Below, in pieces: positions 1 to 6,527 of a stretch of 15,636 nucleotides of DNA. This DNA comes from CALMSM01 sp964534095 (lineage in GTDB: Bacteria > Patescibacteriota > Saccharimonadia > Saccharimonadales > CALMSM01). The stretch lies in the NCBI GenBank assembly GCA_964534095.1, contig CAZHPF010000010.1:1-15636 (forward strand), read 5' to 3'. Under the pieces are notes generated by a model, which saw only the letters and a program-made list of their open reading frames with translations, was not told the origin of the DNA and made no database searches. The translations under genes and the position numbers were made by a program. Numbering within the stretch: position 1 is the first letter of the stretch; every line of letters begins with the position of its first letter.

Positions 1-95
1 ATTATACAGTGCTTATGCTAAGGAGTAAACAGCCGCCCGGGGCATCTGCTATGCGCAGTGCTGCCCTTGCTGGTCGCTTGGCTTAACGCTGTTGT

Positions 96-1505
96 TTATC
101 CAGCAAGAAACTTGATACTAGCTTGCAGCCGCTCCAAGCTGCGCGGCTTACCTAGGGTCTGTAAGGTGTCAGCCAGCCCTGGGCTCGCGGAGACCCATGT
201 CGTAGCGATTCGGATTAAACTGAACAAAACAGCGGGCTTTTGAGAAGTTTGCTCTAACAGCTTGTTTAAGCGTAACTGAAGACCATCGGTCGTAAAATCA
301 CTGTCTTTGAGCGTGTCAAACGTTTGCTGAAGAAGGTCTACTAGCGTCTTTGGGTCAAGCTTTTTGAGTTGTTTATGGCTGGTGATAAGCTCTTTGTCCA
401 TGGGTAAATCAGCAAAGAAAAAGCGTGTGAGTTCAGGCAGTTCGGCGAAGTATTTGAGTCGTTCCTGCACGAGAGCCAAGACGGCTTTTTTGTAAGCATC
501 GTCATAATCATTTGCCTCTGGCGGCCAGAAGTCTTGACACAGGGTGTATATAGCATCACTTGTCAAGGAGCGGATGAAATGGCCGTTGATCCAATTAAGC
601 CGCTGTTCGTCATAGCGTGCGCCGCTCTTGCCTATGCGGGGTATGCTAAATTTGTCGATAAGTTCCTGTCGCGTATACACCTCCTGCTCGGTACCGTCAT
701 TCCAGCCCAGCAGCGCTAAAAAGCTCAACAATGCGTCGGGCAGGTAGCCTTCGTCGAGATACTCAAGGGCAGACTTAGCTCCGTCACGCTTGCCAAGTTT
801 TTTCGTGCCGGAGGATGCCAGAATCGGCGGTAGGGTCACGATTTTTGGCCGCTCAATATCCAATGCCTCGTATAAGTTGAGATAGTTGGGGGTAGAAGCG
901 ATGAATTCGTCAGATCGAAATATGTGGGTGATGCCCATCAGGTAGTCGTCAATAATATGGGCAAAGTTATACGTTGGGTAACCATCGCTTTTGATTAGGA
1001 TAAAATCGTCCTGCGACTCCAGCCCAGCGCTGAGTTCTCCCCTGACTTCATCGTGCCAAGTTCGGCGCTCGGGGTTAGACTTGAGCCGTAATGGCTGGGC
1101 GCCGTACTCCCACGGTGAAGGCTTCTCTGGACGGTGGTTACGATAGAGAAACGGTTTCTTCCCTGCTTTGGCTGTCTCGCGAAAGTTTTGTAGCTCTTCG
1201 GGAGTATACGGGTCGGCGTAGGCTACTCCTTTTGCTACCAGCTTTTCGGCCCATTCACGATAAATCTCCAGGCGTGCGCTCTGCAAAAACTCCTCATCCC
1301 AGTCCATCCCAAGTCGGCTAAAGGTGTCTTTGATGACTTTTACGCCGTCTGGGACTTCGCGGCTTTTGTCGGTGTCCTCGATGCGCAATATGATTTTGCC
1401 GCCGGTTTGCCGGGCGGCAAGCCAGCCATACAGGCAAGACCGCACATTACCGATGTGCATATAGCCCGTTGGGCTCGGAGGGAAGCGAGTAATTATTTTA
1501 TCCAT
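96..1505 (-). CDS. gltX: Glutamyl-tRNA synthetase
   Basis: This class I aminoacyl-tRNA synthetase charges tRNA-Glu with glutamate in the cytoplasm. The 469-residue length is normal for bacterial GluRS. The N-terminus carries the RFPPSPTGYMHIGN signature (HIGH-type motif at residues 17-20), followed by LRIEDTD near residue 40. The second ATP-binding motif is KLGKR at 236-240, where most GluRS have KLSKR. The C-terminal anticodon-binding part ends with a typical SPGL...TLGK stretch. The start at 1505 gives the canonical N-terminus. No Shine-Dalgarno is visible, but a TTGCCA/CATACT promoter lies just upstream. Whether the enzyme is discriminating or also charges tRNA-Gln cannot be told from the sequence. 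The identification is secure. Confidence 0.97.
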   Translation of the reverse strand: MDKIITRFPPSPTGYMHIGNVRSCLYGWLAARQTGGKIILRIEDTDKSREVPDGVKVIKDTFSRLGMDWDEEFLQSARLEIYREWAEKLVAKGVAYADPYTPEELQNFRETAKAGKKPFLYRNHRPEKPSPWEYGAQPLRLKSNPERRTWHDEVRGELSAGLESQDDFILIKSDGYPTYNFAHIIDDYLMGITHIFRSDEFIASTPNYLNLYEALDIERPKIVTLPPILASSGTKKLGKRDGAKSALEYLDEGYLPDALLSFLALLGWNDGTEQEVYTRQELIDKFSIPRIGKSGARYDEQRLNWINGHFIRSLTSDAIYTLCQDFWPPEANDYDDAYKKAVLALVQERLKYFAELPELTRFFFADLPMDKELITSHKQLKKLDPKTLVDLLQQTFDTLKDSDFTTDGLQLRLNKLLEQTSQKPAVLFSLIRIATTWVSASPGLADTLQTLGKPRSLERLQASIKFLAG

Positions 1506-1517
1506 TTACGTAGGGTA

Positions 1518-1546
1518 AGTATGACCGACTTTGTATCTGTTGGCAA
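1518..1546 (-). promoter_or_regulatory. Promoter of gltX
   Basis: Read on the minus strand, TTGCCA (1546-1541) and CATACT (1523-1518) are separated by exactly 17 bases. Transcription would begin around 1511, leaving a leader of about six bases before the gltX ATG at 1505. It lies just beyond the 3' end of the gene at 1557-2591, so gltX need not depend on that gene for transcription. Confidence 0.55.
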
Positions 1547-1556
1547 GATGGGGTGT

Positions 1557-2591
1557 CTATAGGCTTTTAATCAGATTGGTGAGCTGTGCGCTGCTAAGCT
1601 GGGCGTCTTTGTCTTCTACTTTGTACCACACACCGCCGTCTACCCAGGTAGCCCCGTCTTCGTATAAGTAAATTGTTTTGCCGTTTTCCTGGACGGTTTG
1701 ATAGGCGGCGTCAAGCGGCTCTATATAGTTTTGTTTCAGGGCTTGGCTTGTCCAATAGGACTGGGATTGCGTAACGGCAAAATTGCGCTGGTCGGAGTTA
1801 GAGTGGAAATTAAGTGTTATCTCTCCCTGCTTGTAGTCAATGTCGTTACCTAGTTTATAACCGGAGGGAATGTATGATGGCAATACACCGCTGATACCAG
1901 CACGGCTGCTGGCCAGCTTCATGTGGGCTTTGGGCAGATTCTGGTAGAGGGTGAAGCCGGCTAACGCTCCGGCTATAAGGACACCACTCAATACGCCAAC
2001 TGTACGGGGTTTGACGTGGAGCTTACGGGCTATACGATGATGGCCGCGTGGTTTTGTCTGTTTCGGTTGGCGGTGGCTAGTAGCTCGGTTTACTGCTGCT
2101 TCCAAAGGGTTGGCAGCGGTGGTTGTAGTTTGTGGGGGCGGTGTTGGAGGTATTACCGAGGCTGTTACTACTGGTACAGCGGCAGGGGTAATATCGGGGG
2201 CTTTCGGGGTAGCTTTAGCTGAAAACCGGCCAATAAAACGATTTTGCGGTATAGTTTGGGCGCGCTTGAGCCGCTTGGTGTCCAGTATAGTAGTGTGAGG
2301 CCAGCTTTCTATGACTTGCGCAGGTGCAGCAGCTGATTCGGCAGTTTTAGACTTCAGGGTTGCGGTTTGCGCGGGCTCGCGCATAAGGGTTTGCGATTTC
2401 TGCGGTCGCCGGGCGGTGTGGTTGGGGGCGGCGCTTGATTTGCGTATTCGTCTTACCCCATCAACATTGTCTGGCTTCGTCCGAGGAGCTGTGGACGCTG
2501 TGCGTTTGGCAGGCTTAGCGTTCTCAATGAGTTTTCCGGTAGCCGTGTCGTAGCGTTTACCGTTGAGCTCTATGATGTGTTGTGCACCCAT
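1557..2591 (-). CDS. Single-pass membrane protein of unknown function, DUF4367-like C-terminus
   Basis: The gene is not assigned to a known function. From the ATG at 2591 the protein has 344 residues. It has a long, basic, Pro/Ala/Thr-rich and probably disordered N-terminal region of about 190 residues, one membrane segment at about residues 198-217 (VGVLSGVLIAGALAGF), and a C-terminal domain of about 120 residues. That domain starts YIPSGYKLG and resembles DUF4367/anti-sigma-type sensor domains (IPxGY followed by beta-strands). The positive N-terminus predicts that the disordered part is cytoplasmic and the C-terminal domain external. An in-frame ATG at 2627 is rejected as start: it lies upstream of the predicted transcription start, whereas 2591 has GAGGGT nine bases upstream. 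Confidence 0.8.
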   Translation of the reverse strand: MGAQHIIELNGKRYDTATGKLIENAKPAKRTASTAPRTKPDNVDGVRRIRKSSAAPNHTARRPQKSQTLMREPAQTATLKSKTAESAAAPAQVIESWPHTTILDTKRLKRAQTIPQNRFIGRFSAKATPKAPDITPAAVPVVTASVIPPTPPPQTTTTAANPLEAAVNRATSHRQPKQTKPRGHHRIARKLHVKPRTVGVLSGVLIAGALAGFTLYQNLPKAHMKLASSRAGISGVLPSYIPSGYKLGNDIDYKQGEITLNFHSNSDQRNFAVTQSQSYWTSQALKQNYIEPLDAAYQTVQENGKTIYLYEDGATWVDGGVWYKVEDKDAQLSSAQLTNLIKSL

Positions 2592-2600
2592 GTTTAAGCG

Positions 2601-2606
2601 ACCCTC
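2601..2606 (-). promoter_or_regulatory. Ribosome binding site deciding the start at 2591
   Basis: GAGGGT on the minus strand lies nine bases before the ATG at 2591. It is one of few Shine-Dalgarno-like sites in the window and argues for this start over the in-frame ATG at 2627. Confidence 0.55.
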
Positions 2607-2627
2607 TGTTTTAATCGTAGTATGCAT

Positions 2628-2656
2628 ATAATACCGGCATAAGCAGTGGTTCGCAA
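2628..2656 (-). promoter_or_regulatory. Promoter of the membrane protein gene at 1557-2591
   Basis: On the minus strand, TTGCGA (2656-2651) and TATTAT (2633-2628) are separated by 17 bases. The predicted transcript starts near 2621, giving a leader of about 30 bases with the GAGGGT ribosome binding site. Confidence 0.6.
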
Positions 2657-2701
2657 GCTGTTTCTCTAGCTTAGCCCCTGGTTATTTTCGGCAACACTTA
2701 T

Positions 2702-2707
2702 TATACT
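2702..2707 (+). promoter_or_regulatory. -10 box of the PEGA protein gene (leaderless start)
   Basis: TATACT ends eight bases before the ATG at 2716 (five before an in-frame GTG at 2713). No clear -35 or Shine-Dalgarno is visible, so the mRNA probably begins at or next to the start codon. Confidence 0.45.
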
Positions 2708-2715
2708 TGCTGGTG

Positions 2716-4194
2716 ATGGAATTCCTTGATCCTAAAAAACGAAGGGCTCACCGCAAGAAATTATTCCTGGGATATGGGTTGATCGCTATTGCTTTGGCGA
2801 TGATGACCGTTATTGTAGTGTTCGCGACGTACGGCTTTGATATTGACCGCAAAACCGGTCAAGTTATCCAAAACGGAATGATTATTGTGGACGCGCATCC
2901 GGAGGCAGCCCGAATATCTATTAACGGAAAAGATCAAGGCAGCACAAGCAAACGTCTTCCTTTGCCTGCTGGCCAGTATCATGTGGAATTGGCCAGAGAT
3001 GGATATCGTACATGGACACAAAATGTTGATTTGGCTGGCAGCAGTATTGAACAACTGGTGTATCCGTTTTTGTTCCCCTCTAACTTGGCCACTAATGCGA
3101 TTCGTAACTATAATGCTGCTCCCCGGCTCGTAAGCCAAAGCCCTGACCGGCAATGGCTTGTTGTTGAATCGCCAGGAAGCAAGGCTGGCACGTTCCAGGT
3201 CATTGACCTCAATGACGAAACTAATCCTTCAACTGAGGTCGTTTTGCCAAGCACACTTCTGTCCTCTGGAAAAAAACACACCTTTACGGCCGTAGAGTGG
3301 TCGACCGACAACACAAATATTTTGCTCAAGCACACTTATGATACACAAGCAGAATTTATTGTATTGAACCGGGATAAACCGGCAAACAGTCAGAATATTA
3401 CTAAGCTTTTTCCGCAACGTGCATTTACATCAGTAAGTTTGTACGACAAACGCCCCGACCAGTTCTACCTTTACAATAGCGCGGATAAGTCATTGCACCT
3501 GGCGAACGCAAAGTCCAAGTCGATATCGTTAGCACTGGAATCGGTACTGCAATATAAAACGTACCAGCGAGACATGGTGTTATATGTTACGGCGGCCACC
3601 GACACTACCAAGGCTGACATTCGCTTACGGTACAAAGGAGTCGACCGTGTTATTAAGACGGTGGCGGTTTCGCCGCGCTATCTGTTGGATGTGGCAGATT
3701 TTAGCGGGAAAATGTATGTGGCCGTAGGCAGTACTAACGAGGAGAAAGCATACCTGTTTTTAAACCCTCTTGATGTACTCGGTGCCGGTAGCGACGAAGT
3801 CCCGCAGGCATTTCGTGCATTAAAGCTGGCGAGTCTTGAATCTATTGCGTTTTCTACCAACGCACGGTTTTTAGAAGTACAGGCAGGTAGTAAATTTGCC
3901 GTATTTGACGCCGAAACAAATCGCCAATATCGATATGATACTCAGTTACCCGCTTCTGGGCGGGCGGCGACGTGGATGGACGGGCATCGCCTAGCATTCA
4001 TCGGAACTGACAAACAAGTGTATGTGTTTGACTTTGATGGGACAAACAAACAGCGTCTCAACGCAGGTGTGGCCAAAACAGATGTATATTTCGATCGAGA
4101 TTATACAGCGCTATATGTGATAGCTCCTGGAGGCAGCGGAGATAATAAGGTAAAGGCGTCATTGACGCGTACAGAGTTGAAAGTTGCACCATAG
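2716..4194 (+). CDS. PEGA-domain membrane protein with propeller-like C-terminus
   Basis: The protein has about 492 residues from the ATG at 2716 (MEFLDPKKRR). In-frame TTG, CTG and GTG codons lie just upstream but have less support. A basic N-terminus is followed by one membrane segment (about residues 15-38, LFLGYGLIAIALAMMTVIVV). A PEGA domain follows at about 54-110: VDAHPEAARISINGKDQG, then LPAGQYHVELARDGYRTW, the usual turn-rich repeat found in envelope proteins. The remaining 370 residues contain repeated strand patterns with WD/TolB-like phrases (SPDRQWLVV, AVEWSTDNTNILL, DGHRLAFIGTDKQVYVFDFDG), so a beta-propeller outside the cell is inferred. The gene converges on the sortase gene with 15 bases between them. 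Its exact role is unknown; an envelope or surface function fits. Confidence 0.85.
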   Translation: MEFLDPKKRRAHRKKLFLGYGLIAIALAMMTVIVVFATYGFDIDRKTGQVIQNGMIIVDAHPEAARISINGKDQGSTSKRLPLPAGQYHVELARDGYRTWTQNVDLAGSSIEQLVYPFLFPSNLATNAIRNYNAAPRLVSQSPDRQWLVVESPGSKAGTFQVIDLNDETNPSTEVVLPSTLLSSGKKHTFTAVEWSTDNTNILLKHTYDTQAEFIVLNRDKPANSQNITKLFPQRAFTSVSLYDKRPDQFYLYNSADKSLHLANAKSKSISLALESVLQYKTYQRDMVLYVTAATDTTKADIRLRYKGVDRVIKTVAVSPRYLLDVADFSGKMYVAVGSTNEEKAYLFLNPLDVLGAGSDEVPQAFRALKLASLESIAFSTNARFLEVQAGSKFAVFDAETNRQYRYDTQLPASGRAATWMDGHRLAFIGTDKQVYVFDFDGTNKQRLNAGVAKTDVYFDRDYTALYVIAPGGSGDNKVKASLTRTELKVAP

Positions 4195-4209
4195 CCACTG
4201 CCCTGTCGC

Positions 4210-5370
4210 CTAAAACAGCCAGTTGGTAATCCTGCTCCATAAACTCGGTGAGTTGCTGGGGAGTTCAGTGAGCTGTTCGTCTGCTGACTCCGGCTTGGCA
4301 GTGCTTGCCTTATTGCTGGAAGGACTTGGTGTGATTTGTTCACCGGTAACAACGAGCCGGTTTGTGCTGGTGCCAGGTGGATCGCATGTAATGAGACTGA
4401 ACGTAGCGGTTTTGCCGTGAGTGTCATGCAGGACGCTTACCTGAGATGGAGGGACTACCTTTTTGTTGAATACTTTGTAAACATACCGCTTGCCGTCTTT
4501 CTGCACGATAAATGTATCACCCACCTCTAAACGATGAAGCAGTACAAACGCGAACTTGTATTTACCCTTGTTAAGGATGTTGTTGGAGGAGTGGCCAAAG
4601 ATAGCACCATTCCCCTTTTCGCCAGGATTTGAAGTCGTAGAATAATGCACCACGCCCCGTTCGAGCGCTTTTTGGATATCGGCCTCGGCTCTCGATTCCT
4701 GGTCGTAAATAACGGGGAGTTCGACGTTTATCTTGGGGATGATAATTTTGGGTTCAGACCCTGCACCGGTACTGGACGGGTCGATAATAATCGAGCTGTT
4801 ACTGACGGATTTGCTCGGCGTAATGAAAGGAGCGATAAACCGTTCGTTAAAAAAACTGAACATGAGCAAAATGACCGTAAACGAGCCGGCAGCTAACCCA
4901 AACAGCAGCGATTTTGCATGCTCGCGTTTGGTGAGTTTACGGCGTTCTCGAGCCTTTACTGTATTCACTAGCTGTTTTTTGATGTCTGATACGCTGCGTT
5001 GGTCTGAAGCTTGCGATGGTGTCGAGGGCTTTGCCGGTGAGACGGTGCCCGTTGATGTGGTGACTTTGGCGTGGTCGTGCTGCTGGTAAAACTCTTGCCA
5101 TACCTCATGTTTTTCATGGTTAGGAAGCTCAGTGTAATACTTGTGCCAAGCAGTTTGTATTTCGGCCAAAGATTTGCCGGAATGATTGAGTTTATGCATG
5201 AACTGTTGGTGTTTAGAGCGAAGAGAAGTGTTGTCTTCTGTTTTGGCGCTCTCCTCTTGGGCGTCCGGCTCCTCGGCGTAGAGATCACTAAGCTTACCGC
5301 GTATTAATTCAACGGCAGCATTTTTCTGGTTAGATTCTTCTTGCTTAGACAGAGGGTCAATAGTTTTCAT
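4210..5370 (-). CDS. Sortase with long cytoplasmic N-terminal region
   Basis: Sortases are membrane-anchored cysteine transpeptidases that attach surface proteins to the envelope or assemble pili. The 386-residue product has a charged region of about 150 residues, a membrane segment at about 153-174 (SLLFGLAAGSFTVILLMFSFF), then a sortase domain starting IIIPKINVELPVIY near 209. The catalytic triad is visible: His260 in IFGHSSNN, Cys329 in LITCDPP, Arg338 in GTSTNRLVV. The spacing and the TxTC-like block resemble class D/E sortases. The tail after residue 350 is Ser/Pro-rich and ends WSRITNWLF. The 150-residue pre-membrane region is much longer than usual. No LPXTG-type substrate is encoded in the window. 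A TATAAT lies only one base from the ATG, so the exact start has some doubt. Confidence 0.92.
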   Translation of the reverse strand: MKTIDPLSKQEESNQKNAAVELIRGKLSDLYAEEPDAQEESAKTEDNTSLRSKHQQFMHKLNHSGKSLAEIQTAWHKYYTELPNHEKHEVWQEFYQQHDHAKVTTSTGTVSPAKPSTPSQASDQRSVSDIKKQLVNTVKARERRKLTKREHAKSLLFGLAAGSFTVILLMFSFFNERFIAPFITPSKSVSNSSIIIDPSSTGAGSEPKIIIPKINVELPVIYDQESRAEADIQKALERGVVHYSTTSNPGEKGNGAIFGHSSNNILNKGKYKFAFVLLHRLEVGDTFIVQKDGKRYVYKVFNKKVVPPSQVSVLHDTHGKTATFSLITCDPPGTSTNRLVVTGEQITPSPSSNKASTAKPESADEQLTELPSNSPSLWSRITNWLF

Positions 5371-5371
5371 A

Positions 5372-5408
5372 ATTATAGTAGTCCAACAGAGGCTAGTATA
5401 GTATAATT
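5372..5408. promoter_or_regulatory. AT-rich divergent promoter region between sortase and tRNA locus
   Basis: On plus, TATAAT at 5402-5407 lies 23 bases before the first base of the outer tRNA-like gene (5431), a sensible -10. No good -35 stands 16-18 bases upstream. On minus, overlapping TACTAT (5380-5375) and TATAAT (5377-5372) precede the sortase ATG at 5370, and TATACT repeats occur at 5395-5405. The region therefore probably serves both directions. Confidence 0.5.
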
Positions 5409-5454
5409 CGACCGTTCAGCCTAACCTGAAGGGCGAGTGGCGGAACTGGTATAT

Positions 5455-5467
5455 GTTTTTTAATAAC
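5455..5467. repeat. Left arm of inverted repeat around the inner tRNA
   Basis: A 13-base sequence (G, six T, AATAAC) is the exact reverse complement of 5559-5571. The match extends to 14 bases with T5468 and A5558. The two arms would bring the ends of the inner tRNA together in RNA. Confidence 0.85.
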
Positions 5468-5471
5468 TCGT

Positions 5472-5558
5472 GCCGCGGTGGCGGAATTGGTAGACGCGCT
5501 AGACTCAAAATCTGGTGAGCATTAGCTCGTGCCGGTTCAAGTCCGGCCCGCGGTACCA
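5472..5558 (+). tRNA. tRNA-Leu(CAA), nested in the outer tRNA-like gene
   Basis: This is a complete type II tRNA with encoded CCA. The acceptor stem is GCCGCGG (5472-5478) with CCGCGGT (5548-5554). The D arm is GCG...CGC (5481-5483 and 5495-5497) with a GG at the usual place. The anticodon stem is CTAGA/TCTGG with loop CTCAAAA, giving anticodon CAA at 5506-5508, which reads UUG leucine codons. A four-pair variable arm GAGC-ATTA-GCTC (5517-5528) follows, then the T arm GCCGG-TTCAAGT-CCGGC (5531-5547), A73 at 5555 and CCA at 5556-5558. Every arm is intact, so this tRNA is expected to work. Its position inside another tRNA-like gene is what is odd. Confidence 0.96.
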
Positions 5559-5571
5559 GTTATTAAAAAAC
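5559..5571. repeat. Right arm of inverted repeat around the inner tRNA
   Basis: This is the exact reverse complement of 5455-5467. It starts directly after the CCA of the inner tRNA and runs without a gap into the hairpin at 5572-5593. Confidence 0.85.
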
Positions 5572-5593
5572 AACCCTGCCAGAGGGCAGGGTT
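5572..5593. terminator. GC-rich hairpin, split half of a bidirectional terminator
   Basis: AACCCTGCC (5572-5580), loop AGAG, GGCAGGGTT (5585-5593) form a perfect nine-pair stem. On plus it is followed by ACGCACGG, not by a T tract, so it should not terminate well in that direction. On minus it is followed by GTTTTTT, a classical intrinsic terminator. The T tract that would complete it on plus is found instead at 5455-5461, at the other edge of the insert. Confidence 0.6.
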
Positions 5594-5693
5594 ACGCACG
5601 GGCGCGCATCTTGGATGCGCCGTATAGACGAACAAAATCGTGTTCCATACGGTTTGAGGGTTCAGTTCCCTCCTCGCCCACCAAGTACAATGC

Positions 5694-5715
5694 CCATCCT
5701 TGCGGTGGACTTTTT
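5694..5715 (+). terminator. Probable terminator of the tRNA locus
   Basis: CCATC (5694-5698), loop CTTGC, GGTGG (5704-5708) form a five-pair stem with one G-T pair, then AC and five T at 5711-5715. It is short but well placed, 11 bases after the CCA of the outer tRNA-like gene. Confidence 0.45.
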
Positions 5716-5741
5716 GGTTAGCATGACTAACTCCGAGAAAG

Positions 5742-6527
5742 CTAACGTATTAAACTAACAGCGGCAGTTGTAAGGGCTTCGAATGGTCGCGTAGGGTGTT
5801 GGATCCACCAGACGCTTGCATAGGCAGCCATTTCGGCTAATGTTTTGTTATCTACCGGAGTAGTACTTACGTTGCCGGAGACAGCTACTACTATTGTGTC
5901 ATCGAGACATGTTATTACATTAGCCGCGTGTAGTTTGCTGAACTCATGTAGCAGGCGCACAAACGGCACGAGCCCCATATCCTGAGTGAACGCCGAGGGG
6001 AACTTGCTGTGTGCAACTAATTTCTGAAGTGTAGCCATAGTAAGCACTAGCGTAGTATCGGGTCGGCTGAGTATAACTTGCGGAGATGCTACAAAATGAT
6101 CAAGAGCGTCGCCTACTAACGTAATCGGATCAGTGTGTTTCGATAGAAAGGCCTCAAGTAGTACGGCTGTCTCACTGTTACGTCCCAAGTCCCCTGCGAA
6201 CAACACCCCGTCGCTCCAAGCGGCCAAATCGAGTAGTTCACCTAGTGAAGAGCTAGCGAAACTGCCGCTAGGCGTGCTGGCCGCATATTCGGCTTGCGGG
6301 AAAAGTTTCTGCACGGTACGTTGCAGGCTGTTCGGGATTACTACTCTGGCAGTGCCAATGCCGGCTTTTACGGCGTGGGTATACCCAGATGCCGGCGCGC
6401 TAAAGCCATATTTATTGCCACCAACAACGAGCAGCTTTCCCGCCTGGTCACGCCGTTCCGGCCGACTCCACAGTAAATCAGGAAACGTCGGCTGTTCAGA
6501 AGTCTGCTTAATCCAGTAGTCCATCAT
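5742..6527 (-). CDS. NAD(P)H-hydrate dehydratase-like protein, degenerate active site
   Basis: The family (ribokinase-like fold, YjeF C-terminal/NnrD) repairs hydrated NAD(P)H using ADP or ATP. From the ATG at 6527 the protein has 261 residues, normal for the domain. Recognisable parts are GKLLVVGGNKYGFSAPASG (about residues 30-48), AVKAGIGTARVVIP, VLFAGDLGRNSET in the place of the usual GPGLGxD, and ITLVGDALDHF in the place of LDADAL. The hallmark GTGD nucleotide-binding/catalytic motif near the C-terminus is not visible; CLDDTIVVAVSGN followed by TTPVDN stands there. The protein may have lost catalysis or changed function. Its start overlaps the stop of the upstream membrane protein gene (ATGATG, TGA within), which suggests translational coupling. 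An upstream in-frame ATG at 6587 lies within that gene and is unlikely. Confidence 0.75.
   Translation of the reverse strand: MMDYWIKQTSEQPTFPDLLWSRPERRDQAGKLLVVGGNKYGFSAPASGYTHAVKAGIGTARVVIPNSLQRTVQKLFPQAEYAASTPSGSFASSSLGELLDLAAWSDGVLFAGDLGRNSETAVLLEAFLSKHTDPITLVGDALDHFVASPQVILSRPDTTLVLTMATLQKLVAHSKFPSAFTQDMGLVPFVRLLHEFSKLHAANVITCLDDTIVVAVSGNVSTTPVDNKTLAEMAAYASVWWIQHPTRPFEALTTAAVSLIR

Larger units (their letters stand above)
5431..5683 (+). ncRNA. Interrupted tRNA-like gene (tRNA-Leu type) hosting a second tRNA
   Basis: The two ends form the outer frame of a tRNA. GGGCGAG (5431-5437) pairs perfectly with CTCGCCC (5673-5679), followed by A73 and an encoded CCA (5681-5683). The T arm is GAGGG-TTCAGTT-CCCTC (5656-5672). 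The 5' half continues as TGGCGGAACTGGTA (5438-5451), which differs by one base from the D-arm start of the inner tRNA-Leu. A D-stem partner CGC occurs only at 5595-5597, after a 141-base interruption containing a whole tRNA gene. Between 5598 and 5655 there is no normal anticodon arm; the bases fold as hairpins 5604-5620 (GCGCATC-TTG-GATGCGC) and 5621-5651 (CGTAT/ATACG). It may be a tRNA broken by an insertion, or an RNA that needs unusual processing. A weak terminator follows at 5694-5715. Confidence 0.6.

Noticed and set aside
15..86. 23-codon ORF behind a TATACA box, with AAGGAG at 20-25
   Set aside because: The -10/ATG spacing fits the leaderless pattern, but the peptide is very short and without features, and AAGGAG falls inside the ORF with no start codon at a proper distance. 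The 95 bases before the gltX stop are otherwise without a visible feature.
2016..2553. Several plus-strand ORFs opposite the membrane protein gene, and similar ORFs opposite gltX, the sortase and xthA
   Set aside because: They are antisense to well-supported genes, lack promoters and ribosome binding sites, and their translations have no domain-like features.
2625..2627. Upstream ATG for the membrane protein gene at 1557-2591
   Set aside because: It lies upstream of the predicted transcript start given by the TTGCGA/TATTAT promoter and has no ribosome binding site, whereas 2591 has one.
5431..5683. tmRNA or group I intron as explanation of the interrupted tRNA
   Set aside because: The 5' end has a tRNA-Leu-type D arm rather than the tmRNA start, and no tag-peptide frame is evident. 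The interruption is 141 bases and mostly tRNA, with no group I core pairings or a U-to-A splice position in an anticodon loop.
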